Shown here piece after piece: positions 33,701 through 43,024 of a stretch of DNA of 64,000 nucleotides. The stretch is taken from contig CM041297.1 of assembly GCA_023052935.1 (NCBI GenBank), positions 7,910,827-7,974,826 of the forward strand, written 5' to 3'. The position numbers and the translations under genes were made by a program. How positions within the stretch are numbered: the first letter of the stretch is position 1; each line of letters opens with the position of its first letter. A model generated the notes under the pieces. The model was given only the letters and a program-made list of their open reading frames with translations, did no database searches and was not told the origin of the DNA. This DNA comes from Piezodorus guildinii. Its lineage: Eukaryota > Arthropoda > Insecta > Hemiptera > Pentatomidae.

Positions 33701-33871
33701 GAGACACTAAGAACGAATCTTCTGAAGAACACAGGCTTCTACATCCTCACGGAGAGTGACATTCCTCACCTGGTAACCAAAGAAAACTACCCGTATTACA
33801 AAGCATTCGTGTACGGGTGGAAAGAATGTGTTGGTCCAAGTCACTTCACGCTGGTTAGGGGAGAAGCATGA
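30770..33871 (+). CDS. R1 ORF2: endonuclease-reverse transcriptase, intact
   Basis: 1033 residues. The start ATG (30770) overlaps the ORF1 stop by 8 nt, as in many two-ORF LINEs. Residues 1-215 form the APE-type endonuclease: LQLN (N10), IQEP (E35), SDTN (D133, N135), SSDH (D208, H209). RT spans about 490-760: RPICLLPVMSKILE (514-527), LFDISSAFD (578-586, motif A), GCPQGSVLAP (635-644), YVDD (668-671), YLGI (743). The C-terminus has a CCHC zinc knuckle CPSCGVPETAEHILLAC (958-974). All catalytic residues expected for nicking and target-primed reverse transcription are present and there is no stop or frameshift, so this protein could still be active. Clade assignment to R1 is by motif spacing and overall resemblance. 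Confidence 0.93.
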   Translation: MNKITILQLNMGRRRLVADELRALCHRYDVLAIQEPSCRGNVVTGFGLTSRVIALSSRERRPRAAIVVNNPNLDVMDLRQYTSADIVASDIRWDNLAFTLVSSYLPDGGDIKDDISAMEMIANSTRNLIICSDTNSWNTVWGSNRTNRRGVELGEFISRCQLVIMNNPSANPTFSSARGQSWIDVTMATPVLANRIVDWTLRSETSSDHQAIVFRLLENTESSHGIDKGFMTRRGNWNAFRSTLEGKIVDEEWDAAETDLTDDLDYRVSRITEIIRDAAEETLQHRKVRARPVPWWTPALTIMKRELYKARRSYQRCRCDVTRATLRDEYKSQARAYRNAVRLRKRKSWDDFIVEESSKNPWGIPYRVALGKLTPLQVIAALKHDTAQATTLEEAAKIFISETYPRDDPSQDGEDDCFIRRTTVCPPGTDLCPPWDIWDLRVAVDGQKTGRAPGLDFIDSAIIKNSIPYIEDRLLSLFNDCLDRGYFPKNWKIADIRLLYKGGDKDRQKSKSYRPICLLPVMSKILETLMASSLRPVFLRAAHPRQYGSTKGRGTVDALLNIRRDVEGRAEKYVLLILFDISSAFDSVWWPSVLQQLHKYEAPSNLYDLMRSYLQDSTLRIRGNFYEVEDTVERGCPQGSVLAPALWKLVFDELLGVLEENRFPATAYVDDLAVLVASNSRAGLKKSGERCANLVSRWCERKKLKMATAKTQTILLRGATDRAHPITLNIQGANIRPSEVVTYLGIRITSKFNVTPHLDHLRSRVGLTLNGLSRIGGAFWGLRYPATLAIYKGVVLGILRYASPAWSQNLLHRQKSKLATIQRTALLRVTRAFRTVSHEAVQILAGEIPIDLLLREDYYVHKIKREGMADLPENLRVRINLEPSKWKMILREITIEEWNRRWVTTPKGADLRKYFPTVGSRLEKTWILPDYWVSQFLTGHGGFRAKLAKHGKNRSPLCPSCGVPETAEHILLACAAYETLRTNLLKNTGFYILTESDIPHLVTKENYPYYKAFVYGWKECVGPSHFTLVRGEA

Positions 33872-34574
33872 AGAAGGCTGCCGAACATTTGAACTAACTT
33901 TGAAGACCTTCAAAGCAGGGGGAATGGTTGTAAAATGAAAATTAAAAAAAAAAAAAAAAAAAAATAGTAAGGGGAAGTATTGCGATCGTCAAAATTTTCT
34001 AATTCCAGTTTACAATGGAAATACTCGTTTAGGGTCCCCTGAGTTCAAAGAAAAAAAAAACGAAAAGTACGAGAATAAAATTTCATATTTGGGACAGCTA
34101 TACGCCCGAGATGTTACAGACAATTTTTCTTAAAATCGAATGGCGGAAGTGTTACTTTATACCATGTATTTTGCACTTTTTACGGTTTTCTCAAAAACGT
34201 CTCTAACGATTAATCTGGCTATATCGATCTCAACTTTAATATCCTGTAGGTCCCACTATGATTGAAATAGTCTGGCAGGGCTTGAATGCCAAGAGTTCAA
34301 ATTTTTTTTCTAAAAAGAACATAATATCATCTTATTAGCATTGATAAAAAAACTTCTAAATATACAAGTTAAACGAATTTGATAACCAAGTAAAGGAGAA
34401 TATAGCGATAATATTGTCAATATAATTTTTTTTTTTTTTTTAAGATAAGAACAGTTATATAGATGCATAATATACTGTTAGATAGCTAAAGATGTTATCA
34501 AAAATATTACATCATACATAATAAAACATTAAAATGCAATTATAAAATTTAATGGAGAGTAATGATAGGCGCAT

Positions 34575-35465
34575 TTCACCTGTGTTATTTAATATAGCTT
34601 TAGAATATGTCATAGAAAAGGTGATGTGTACCGAGAAAGGCCTAAATATGGGTGACAAGATTCCGGTTTTGGGGTATGCCGATGATCTGGTACTGCTAGG
34701 TGAAGACACGGAAACCATACAACTAAACACAAGTGTGTTCATAAAAACCGGTAAAGAAATAGGACTCGAATTAAATACCGATAAGACGAAATATATGATT
34801 AGTAGCAGAAACGGTGTCGATCTTGGTGATATTGATGTATCAGGGCATACTTTTGAACACGTAGAGAAATTCAAGTATTTAGGTTCAATTACAACTAGAA
34901 AAAATGAAATCCAGGAAGAAATAAAGTCCCGGTTAAAGGTGGGAAATGCGTGTTATTATTCAGTTGCTAAGTTACTTAGTTCGCGGCTTCTATCTAAAAA
35001 CTTAAAGGTTAGACTTTATAAAACTATTATTCTTCCAACGGTTCTTTACGGATGTGAAACGTGGCCGCTTACTTTAAAGGATGAACAACGGCTTAAGGTT
35101 TTCGAAAATAAGGTATTACGTAAAATATTTGCTCCGAAGAGAGATGAGGCCACTGGGGAGCTTAGAAGGTTGCACAACGCGGAATTGCGGAACTTGTATC
35201 CTGTGAATATAATTGAGCTGATTGCATCGCCGAGACTCAAATGGGCGAGTAAAGTTGTTGGGCTCCGTGTAAAGTTGGTATTTGCTGATCCGACTGGTAG
35301 GCGTCCGAAAGGTAGGCCGAAGCGTAGATGGGAGGATTGCGTTAAGTCTGATCTCGGGAGCTTGGGCTTGAATGGTGAACATTGGACGAGTCTGTGTAAG
35401 CGGAATTCGGTGGTATCGGCATCGAACCTTCGGGTTCGCTAAGCCTATTATTATTATTATTATTA
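34575..35465 (+). mobile_element. RTE copy with 15-bp TSD
   Basis: Flanking repeats TAATGATAGGCGCAT lie at 34560-34574 and 35466-35480. The element starts inside RT motif B (SPVLFNIALE), includes YADDLVLLGEDTET and KFKYLGSITTRKNEIQEEIK, and stays in one open frame to the stop at 35442 (first ATG 34552 is host Rep-B sequence). The 3' end is GGTTCGCTAAGCC plus a TTA repeat. 5' truncation removed the endonuclease and the first RT motifs. The reading frame is better preserved than in the other copies, so it is probably recent. Confidence 0.9.
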
Positions 35466-35490
35466 TAATGATAGGCGCATACAACTAACT

Positions 35491-35566
35491 AAGGGATCAC
35501 TTGTAGCTGGGTGGTTAGCATAACAGCCTCCTATGCCAAAGGTCACGGGTTCAAACCCGCAATAAA
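35491..35566 (+). mobile_element. SINE-1 head fragment
   Basis: GGATCACTTGTAGCTGGGTG, TAGCATAACAGCCTCCTATG and GGTTCAAACCCGCAATAAAT match the start of SINE-1, then the match ends. Confidence 0.75.
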
Positions 35567-35737
35567 TATCAGCGGTCAACTATTTCTGTAACCGTTCCTT
35601 CACTGCAGGCTCAACCACACTATCTCATTCTTACCCACAACAACACGCTCAACTACCTAATGTTATCTAACAAGCTGGCCTCGGGCCCACTCACTTGAGA
35701 TATTCATCAATCAATAGCTAGTTAATTCAAAAGCCAT

Positions 35738-35740
35738 TTT

Positions 35741-35817
<77 letters not shown>

Positions 35818-35819
35818 TA
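35738..35819. repeat. TA microsatellite, left of SINE-2
   Basis: TA dinucleotides with ATAATAT interruptions. Confidence 0.95.
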
Positions 35820-35837
35820 GAAGAGCTCAGTCGCCAG

Positions 35838-36027
35838 GGTTTTTCCCCATTTTTGGGTACCCGCTTTATAGAGGCTGGGTGTGCCCCAGGAGGGTCTCCA
35901 TACCCCAGGTTCGCCCCCCAGCCGAAATAACAGATTAAATAATATTCCGCCAACAGCCGAGGTACGAACCCAGGACCCGGAGCACAGCAGAATAGCGCTC
36001 TACCCAGTAGACCACGCCGCTCCCCAT
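35838..36027 (-). mobile_element. SINE-2 (tRNA-derived)
   Basis: On the minus strand it begins GGGGAGCGGCGTGGTCTACT, with A-box region GGTCTACTGGGTAGAGCGC and B-box GGGTTCGTACC, followed by a body ending near CCCAAAAATGGGG. It lies between two TA microsatellites. A decayed relative is at 8933-9055. Confidence 0.7.
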
Positions 36028-36029
36028 AC

Positions 36030-36031
36030 AC

Positions 36032-36075
<44 letters not shown>
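36030..36075. repeat. TA microsatellite, right of SINE-2
   Basis: About 22 TA units. Confidence 0.95.
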
Positions 36076-36077
<2 letters not shown>

Positions 36078-36230
36078 TTCAGTGTCAGTGCGTGGCCCAA
36101 TATTATAGAAAAATTGAATTAAATTAAAAACACAATACATTTTCTATAAATCCTCCTTTCAAATCGACACAATTTAGTAATGCAGTATATAACACAAAAG
36201 GGAAGTGACCACCCCCACTTTGCTCACACT

Positions 36231-36720
36231 TCATCTTTTGTTGAAATTTCGTGAGCATTTCGCAATAATTTCGTTGATGCACTTTTCTATTTTCTTTTTT
36301 AATACATGCGTTATTTTAGGGTTGTGGGATAAGACCTACGGCTTCAAACAAGGCCATAAAAATAAACCTTATGTACTATCATCCTACGGTTTCGAAGGTG
36401 AATTATTATTACCGAAAGGAGGGGTAGTACAGCCAGTAAATGTCTCATGGAGTTATTAAATCGTTTGAGACGCTGCATGGCATGTGGTATCGCTTTGTTG
36501 GAACCACGTGGGACCTACTTCAATATCTTCCAATTTAAATGCCTCATCATGACGTCATATCACGTTCGTTGCTACACCTGCTTCATTTCAGAAAAAGTCT
36601 ACGAAGTTCCGAACATACAAAAAAATGTCTAACTTGTACAAAAATGTCTAACTGTGGCCGAAAGCCTTTGTCTTTTTCATATTGTTCAACAATGAAGATA
36701 CGTTGTCTTTCCAGACATTT
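36231..36720 (-). pseudogene. IS630/Tc1-mariner-type transposase relic
   Basis: On the minus strand the frame ending at 36231 reads PTWFQQSDTTCHAASQTI, two stops, LHETFTGC, then GLFLWPCLKP, then KITHVLKKKIEKCINEI and AKCSRNFNKR. This follows the layout of the insect transposase family with the WFQQDGATCHTA and FFLWGYVK signatures. Near 36700 a short RQRIFIVEQYEKDKGFRPQ segment fits the N-terminus of the same family. The middle is missing and there are at least four stops. Long dead. The block that should carry the third acidic residue is degraded. Confidence 0.7.
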
Positions 36721-36940
36721 TTACCTAACCTAAACGATCAGCTGTTGAATTGAGAACGAAAAACAGAACCACCCTCTGTTATAATTTATAGCTTGCCTTA
36801 ATTAAGGGCACACTTTATTTAGATTCATGTACACTAGTTTAAGAAGCATGTTAAAGGAACGAACAGGTGATATCCAAACCAAAGGAAGTCTATACCATTC
36901 CGTTTTTGGAAGCGTCACGCTATCTATAGCAGAAACGTAG

Positions 36941-37236
36941 GTGATTCCCAAAAAAGGTTGCTATCACATGGAGATGGACTTTCGGAAGCGCTCTTGTGTT
37001 ATATTTAGACTCCAGGATGTTTCTATTAGGCGGAATGTCCAACAAGAAAAAAATATTCTTAAAGAAATAGAAATAAAAAGGTTTAAATCGTTTGGACATT
37101 CACAAATAAAGACAGACGAGCGATGGCCATAGGAAGAGCCAGGAAGAGGTGGTTACAGGATGTGAAGGACGGCATGGCTGCCAGGTTCTTCGGGAGGGAG
37201 ACTGGCTCCTCCGAAAGAAGTGGCAAACATGTTTAG
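36941..37236 (+). pseudogene. LINE C-terminal fragment (RTE-like, separate lineage)
   Basis: Reads RRNVQQEKNILKEIEIKRFK, then SFGHSQ, DERWP. After a frame change it reads AIGRARKRWLQDVKDGMA. This is the conserved E..ILREI..RRLKWFGH......GRPRKRW region of an RTE-like polymerase. The apparent ATG at 36941 is not meaningful. Confidence 0.6.
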
Positions 37237-37260
37237 TGACGGGAAACAACTAAGTCGTTA

Positions 37261-37518
37261 AGGGATTACCTGTAGCATGGACCACCGTACTAACCATAGT
37301 ATAACAGCCTCTTAGCTCAAGGTTTCGGGTTAAACCCGCAGGTGGTCCTAGGATTCTTTAGTGGGTGTAAAAAATCCTTAGTTACGCCCTCCTTCCGAGG
37401 GGACGTTAAAAGGTGGTCCCGAGCCTGTGTGATGTCAGGTACTCGTTAGAAATCCCTGTCCTAATTAAAGTTGGATAGGCAATATTCAGGACTCCCACTA
37501 TAGCATCGTCCGATTAGC
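37261..37518 (+). mobile_element. SINE-1 copy
   Basis: The head is degraded (TAGTATAACAGCCTCTTAGC, CGGGTTAAACCCGC). The body is well kept (TTCCGAGGGGACGTTAAAAG, GTGTGATGTCAGGTACTCG). It ends at CGTCCGATTAGCA without the AAATAAA tail because a Rep-B piece follows. Confidence 0.82.
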
Positions 37519-37625
37519 AACTTTCACTAACCTCCGTTGTTAAAATCAATTTAAGAATTTTTAAATACGTTTAAAGTTATAAATAAATTGTTAAAGAATT
37601 AATTTTTTATTTATTTAAATTTATT
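37519..37625 (-). repeat. Rep-B 3' fragment
   Basis: ACTTTCACTAACCTCCGTTG followed by AAAATCAATTTAAGAATTTT is the reversed 3' region of Rep-B. Confidence 0.65.
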
Positions 37626-37629
37626 AAAT

Positions 37630-37752
37630 TTGACACAAGTCTTATATGGAACCCTTACACGAGACTAAAACGACAAGAAACTGCCCGTAGATTCCGATTA
37701 CTACAACACTTACTAGACAAACGTTCAAAACTTCCAATTCACTACAAAAAGC
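37630..37752 (+). pseudogene. Jockey-type LINE fragment
   Basis: Reads SLIWNPYTRLKRQETARRFR, LLQHLLDKRSKLPIHYKKL, about 40 residues of the jockey connection domain, cut by a SINE-1 at its 3' side. Confidence 0.75.
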
Positions 37753-38036
37753 TGGGGTCACCCATAGCGTAGTTGCTAGCATAACAGCTTTCTATGCCAA
37801 AGGTCGCGGGTTCAAACCTGTAGGTGGCCCTAGGATTTTTTAATGGGAGTAAAAAATCCTTAGTTATGCCGTCCTTCGGAGGGGACGTTAAAAGGTGGTC
37901 CCGAACCTGTGTGATGTCATGCACTCGTTAGAAATCCCTGTCCTAATTAAAGTTGGATAGGCAAAATTCCGGACTCCCACTATAGCATCGTCCGATTAGC
38001 CTCAGGAGCATAAAATGACGTTAAACAAATAAACAA
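37753..38036 (+). mobile_element. SINE-1, full length
   Basis: One of the best copies. It has head GGGGTCACCCATAGCGTAG, A-box-like TAGCATAACAGC, B-box GGGTTCAAACCTG, body AAAAAATCCTTAGTTATGCC, TTCGGAGGGGACGTTAAAAG and GTTGGATAGGCAAAATTC, and tail AAACAAATAAAC. Another copy ends 240 bp upstream in the same orientation. Confidence 0.88.
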
Positions 38037-38680
38037 CGTACCAAGTCGTCAAATATATAGTTTAAAATGAATCTGTTTCCCCCAAAAAATACAAATTGTA
38101 TCCTCTTATAGATAGGCAAAGAGCGTAAATCCGAAAATTAATGTACACCCGGCCTCGGATGTTATTATTAACATCATCGAATCGGACTGGGATTAAAAAG
38201 GTTTTAAATTTAATTAAATGGGATATTGTGGAAGGGGAGGGTTATTGGAGAGGAAATCTCTTCCCCGATTGGGCATTAGCATTAGGTAACCATTTCCAAA
38301 CCTTTTAGTAATTAATTTGTCGGATTTACCTCGGTATCCTCCACCTGGTTTTCCTGGTTTTAGAGAGATTATACTAGAGCGGAGTAGTATTATGTTGTAG
38401 CGTAGCAGCACACAGGATGGAGGGGTCACGATGACTGTTTATCGCCTTGCTGATTATAAACTTTGTCGATTCGTTGTTAGCCACTAACGAGTTGGTCAGG
38501 CCTCGCAGTCTAATAAAACAGATATCACTTTATTACTTTGGTAATTAGTTGCTCATTAGTTGATAGCACTGCTCCGAAATTATTATGTGTATGTCGTAAA
38601 ATTGTCTAATATTATTGCACAATTCAATACAATTTTACTTTCCTCATTAAAAATGATATAATCAATAAGGAGAAGAAGAA
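38037..38680. other. No gene recognised
   Basis: Includes a more GC-rich island at about 38140-38500 that is single-copy within the window. No domain or RNA gene recognised. Confidence 0.4.
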
Positions 38681-38684
38681 AAAA

Positions 38685-39845
38685 AAAACTTTATTCTGGG
38701 ACTAAGTCCTCTAAGAATAACATGGAATTTAACAAAGTAAAATATTAACATCTGGCCCAGATACAGAATTAATGAGGAAAAAACGAAAATAGATTTAACA
38801 TAAGTAAAAATTAAAAATAATGATAAGAAACAAATACATTTGGTGACAATATAATTAACTAATATTTAACGCTTTTGCTAAAACTAAAACAAAATGCACA
38901 AAAAAAAACTACAAATGTACATTTATTTCAACTTTTACTTAAACTCGTTTAAAAACTAAAAGTATTGACTATCATCTAACAGTACAATTATTATTGTCAG
39001 CTAGCGTCATTATGGGAGGTGAGAAGATACTGGAACAGAAGGTATCTGAAAGTGGAAAGAGAGGTTGCTCGACGGATGTTTGTTGGGAGAGAATTCCAAA
39101 AACTGGTGGAGCGGGATAGAAAGGAACGTTCATATGTTTTAGTTCTGTTGGAAGGGATATAAAGGTCGGAATGTCGGGATCTAGTTTCTTGTCAATGGTT
39201 TGAACTGCAGGAGATTGTATATATAGGGAGGGTGCTGGGAGTTGATGAAATTTAAATTTAACAAAGTAAAATATTCACCTCTGGTCTAGATACAAAATTA
39301 ATGAGGAAAAAAAAATAGATTTAACATAAGTAAAAATTAAATAAAAAAATAATGATAAGAAACAAATATATTTGGTGACAATATGATTAACTAATATTTA
39401 TCGCTTTTGCTAAAACTAAAACAAAATGCACACAAAAAACTACAAATGTACATTTATTTCAACTTACTTAAACTCTTTGAAAAAACTAAAAGTATTGACC
39501 ATCATCTAACAGTACAGTTATTATTGCCAGCTAGCGTTATTATGGGAAGTGAGAAGATACTGGAACCAAAGGTATTTGAAAGTGGAGAGAGAGGTTGCTC
39601 GACGGATGTTTGTTGGGAGAGAATTCCAAAAACTGGTGGAGCGGGATAGTAAGGATGTTCATATGTTTTAGTTTTGTTGAAAGGGATATAAAGGTCGGAA
39701 TGTCGGGATCTAGTTTCTTGTGAATGGATTGATGGTTTGAACTGCAGGAGATCGTATATATAGGGAGGGTGTTGGATATTGATGGTTTGGTAAAGGAATG
39801 TTCCGAGGAAATATTGTCTACGGGATTGAAGGAAAAGCACACAAA
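38685..39845 (-). pseudogene. CR1-like LINE 3' end, tandemly duplicated
   Basis: Two head-to-tail copies (about 38728-39249 and 39250-39796) of the same minus-strand 3' segment, sharing TTAACAAAGTAAAATATT, TTTGGTGACAATATxATTAA and TTATTATTGxCAGCTAGCGT. Translation gives RSRHSDLYIP and the PHxxNSLP-like C-terminal block. The right-hand copy extends further (to about 39845). The 3' terminus at 38690 is TTTATTCTGGGACTAAGTCC. Confidence 0.7.
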
Positions 39846-40000
39846 GCCATTTTTTTTGTCTTTGTCGTTGACTATTTGAGTCTGTTGATATCCACGACCC
39901 TTAATTTTATTTTCATCTTGAATTTCGGCACTGTGATGCGAATTATTCTCAGTACGATTTAAATATTGACAGTAAGGTCATGATGATTTTGCTTCATATT

Positions 40001-40906
40001 ACTTTCGCTTACTATATATAGTAAGGGGAAGTATTGCGATCGTGAAACTTTTCAAATTCCAGTTCTCAACGGAAATACACGTTTAGGGTCCCCTGAGTCC
40101 AAATAACCAAGTCCCGCAAAAAGGTCTGTGTGTGTGTGTGTGTGGTATCTCCCGGGCGGAAACGGTAAATCCTATGAAACTGAAATTTCATATTTAAGAC
40201 AAGCATACGCCCGAGACGTGAAAAAACTTTTTTCATCAAAATGAGCTTACCAGAAGAAGCACTTTATACCATGCATTTTGCACCTTTTTTCGATTTTCTC
40301 GAAAACGGTTCTGAAGATTTTGATTAAACTCGCTATATCGATGTAAAATTTAATGGGCTTTAATATCATGTAGGTTTTTATTTGGATAAAAATGGTCTGA
40401 CAGGGCTTAAATGCCGATATTTTAAATTTCCTTTTTCTAAAGTACTTTTAATTTTGTAGATTCAATAATAATAACTAGATTATCTTGTTAACGCTAATAA
40501 AAAACAGGTAAATATATAAATTGAATAAATTCGATACCCAACTAAAGGAGGAAACTGAAAAAATATATTTTTTATGCAATATTTTGGTTATGAAGATAAG
40601 AATAGTAATATACATGTATGATATACCGTTGGAAAGCTAAAGATTTTAGAAAAAAATATTATCTCATACACAAGCTTTTAAAAGTTAATAGAGAGTGATG
40701 AAAAGCCGATAAAACTAACTGATTATTTTAGATAATAATATAATAGATTTTTTAATAAAACACATGTTTCTATAGAAATTCAATTTAATTTATTTTTAAT
40801 AGTTTCACGTATTTTTTCATCTTTAACTGTATTTAAAAATTCGTACATTGATTCTATCAACAGAGGTAAGTGAAAGTCGTGTGTTGCCCGCACCAGATTT
40901 TTTTTT
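40001..40906 (+). repeat. Rep-B, uninterrupted reference copy
   Basis: 906 bp. It starts ACTTTCGCTTAC (40001-40012) and has the matching inverted block GTAAGTGAAAGT at 40866-40877, followed by CGTGTGTTGCCCGCACCAG and a T-run. Internal landmarks are TATAGTAAGG, GTATTGCGATCGTGAAA, a (TG) run near 40128, TTTCATCAAAATGAGC, TACCATGCATTTTGCACC, TCGATGTAAAATTTAATGGG and ATGATATACCGTTGGAAAGC. No ORF over 65 codons. The class is unknown: the inverted ends suggest a DNA element, but I see no consistent target duplication. Confidence 0.85.
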
Positions 40907-41071
40907 AAAAATATTTTCATGCAAAGTAATGTTTGAATAATATCGGTATTTTAGAGTCAAGAGAATCAAGTTATTCATTATATTAACTTTATATACAGTA
41001 AGAGGTAAGTTATAATACATAGTTTACCTACCATGTCTCTAGTCGATATTTTTGTGTCGATATAACACCAG

Positions 41072-41163
41072 TATCGATAACATGGAGATTGTGGAAAAGT
41101 GGACAGATATACACAGACCGCTGCGCATGCGCCAGTCTTGAGCATGTTGGTAACCATGGTAAC
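41072..41163. promoter_or_regulatory. Promoter-like motif cluster (DRE, NRF1/EWG, X-box)
   Basis: Within 92 bp lie TATCGATA (41072-41079, the DREF element of insect housekeeping promoters), the palindrome TGCGCATGCGC (41122-41132, NRF1/erect-wing type) and GTAACCATGGTAAC (41150-41163), which fits the RFX X-box pattern GTNRCC-AT-GGYAAC. Partial CGATAT sites lie at 41043 and 41058. Such a cluster is unlikely in AT-rich repeat DNA and suggests a housekeeping or ciliary gene start nearby. I see no convincing first exon on either strand. Confidence 0.4.
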
Positions 41164-41857
41164 AAAATCAAATCTTTTACCCCTTCCAAAAATTGCATAA
41201 CGCTCCTAAAGAAGTTATCACTTACAAAATATAAAATGTATTGAATAAACAAGGTGTATTGAAACAATCTTCTGAATCAACTACTATTGTTTATTTTTTG
41301 CAATATTTCTTAGAATAAGATTTAATTAACAATATTTAAATCAACAAAATTCGGCAGTAAAAAATGTTCAGAAATCATTACTATCCGCACTTAACTCTAA
41401 CAATATTTAGTCAATTGGTTAATTGGTAACCAATGATATGGTTTTCGATAGGTACTTTACTTTCTGGGAACGTAACAATATATAATTAATTACTCATATT
41501 AAATTCACTAATACGAAGAGTATATTATTAAATATAATTAAATGTAAAATTCATTTACTAATTACTTTCCAACGTTATTTACTTGATTATCTTTGCATGA
41601 AAAACAACAATAAATCAATAACACTATATTTAAGTTATGAAAGAAAATGTTTTAGTTCGATTTGGTGTGAAATCAAACGCGTGCTTGGTCATTTCTAAAA
41701 ATAACTGTGAATCTTTAAATTAATTTTAAATAATTCTGAATGTTTGTTAAGGACATGATAGTTAAGAGGCCGGCAGTGGTGCACTAACATTATACTAAAG
41801 AGGGAATTGACACACAGCACAAGAGCATCCGTGTACCTATTAAATGAATTTCAGTTG
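41164..41857. other. No gene recognised
   Basis: AT-rich, non-repetitive within the window. Could hold 5' UTR or intron of whatever the motif cluster serves. No coding signal. Confidence 0.4.
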
Positions 41858-41869
41858 TTATTGATAACG

Positions 41870-42345
41870 CTTCTGTCTAAAAACTTAAAGGTTAGAATTT
41901 ATAAAACTATTATTCTTCCAACGGTTCTTTACGGATGCGAAACGTGGCCGCTTACTTTAAAGGATGAACAACGGCTTAAAGTTTTCGAGAATAAGGTACT
42001 GCGTCAAATATTTGGTCCGAAGAGAGATGAGGCCACTGGGGAGTTTAGAAGGTTGTACAACGCGGAATTGCGGAGTTTGTACCCTGTGAATATAATTGAG
42101 TTGATAGCATCGCGGAGTAGTAACGTAAAGTTGTTGGGCTTAGTGAGGAACGGATTCCGAGAAGGTTGGTATTCGCTGAACCGACTGGTAGGCGTCCGAA
42201 AGGTAGGCCGAAGCGTCGAAAGGGATTGCATTAAGGCTGATCTCGGGGGCTTGGGCTTGACCGGTGAACATTGGACGAGTCTCTGCAGGCGAAGTTTGGT
42301 GGTATCAGCATCGAACCTTCAGGTTCGGTAAGCCTATTATTATTA
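41870..42345 (+). mobile_element. RTE 3' fragment with 12-bp TSD
   Basis: TTATTGATAACG at 41858-41869 and 42346-42357. It encodes SKNLKVRIYKTIILPTVLYG and FENKVLRQIFGPKRDEATGE, then diverges after small deletions near 42115 and ends GGTTCGGTAAGCC plus a TTA run. Confidence 0.9.
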
Positions 42346-42357
42346 TTATTGATAACG

Positions 42358-43020
42358 ATATATTTTTTCTAATAATTATTATGTTGTTTTTGAATAAAAT
42401 ATGAACATATATGTTCATGTAAATCACTATATTGGATAATACAAAGCCCTAGGGAAAGTATAGTAATTTTAAATCCACAGTGATTCCTAAAAAAGATAAT
42501 TTTAGCATGCTAGAACTTGAATAACCTTTAATCGATAAATCATTTCCATAAATTATATAGTGGCATCCCTTGTGGGGACTTAATATGCAATTTCCGGATT
42601 ATTTTTTACTAAATAATTGTTGATAATTAACTGATAAACTTTATTTTTTATTGAAAATATACGAGAATGTAGTTGATTATTCTTATTTAATAATATTATT
42701 CTTTATTTAATCCAATTTCGTGTTTCACATTTATGAAGTGGCGGTACAACCATTACGGTATTGTTTGTTAGATATCGCTCAATCTTACGATTAATTTCAC
42801 AAGGATTTTGACGCCTTCGTATAAAACACCAATCTCTCTTCAGTCAACTGTTACAGAAATAACAGATAAGCAATATATAACGTTTTAGAGATTAAACAAC
42901 ACGTTAGAGAATTTTTGGTGTGGAATTGAAGTTAGATAATAAAATATATGTAGATGAAATAAAAGATAAATGTCAAGAAACCAAAACTGAACCAATCATA
43001 GACAGATATAAAACTAAAGA
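42358..43020. other. No feature recognised
   Basis: AT-rich spacer without ORF or repeat match. Confidence 0.45.
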
Positions 43021-43024
43021 GAAA

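Larger units (their letters stand above)
28813..33964 (+). mobile_element. R1-clade non-LTR retrotransposon, apparently full length
   Basis: 5152 bp: a 5' UTR of about 500 bp, ORF1, ORF2, a 3' UTR of about 70 bp and an A-run ending at 33964. Perfect 8-bp repeats TAGTAAGG at 28805-28812 and 33965-33972 flank it, so both ends look authentic. Classic R1 elements insert in 28S rDNA. This one sits in the palindrome of a Rep-B copy. ORF2 is intact and ORF1 has one frameshift. A decayed relative of the ORF2 end lies at 46163-46620. Confidence 0.93.
28777..35492 (+). repeat. Rep-B copy, split by R1 and by RTE
   Basis: Pieces lie at 28777-28812 (ACATTCACTTACC, palindrome, TAGTAAGG), 33965-34574 (from TAGTAAGGGGAAGTATTGCG to GGAGAGTAATGATAGG) and 35466-35492. 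They are contiguous in the family consensus once the R1 and RTE elements are removed. A SINE-1 head follows directly at 35491. Confidence 0.88.

Noticed and set aside
35786..36108. ORFs on both strands across the TA repeats
   Set aside because: They read through TA microsatellites and a SINE-2; no protein evidence.
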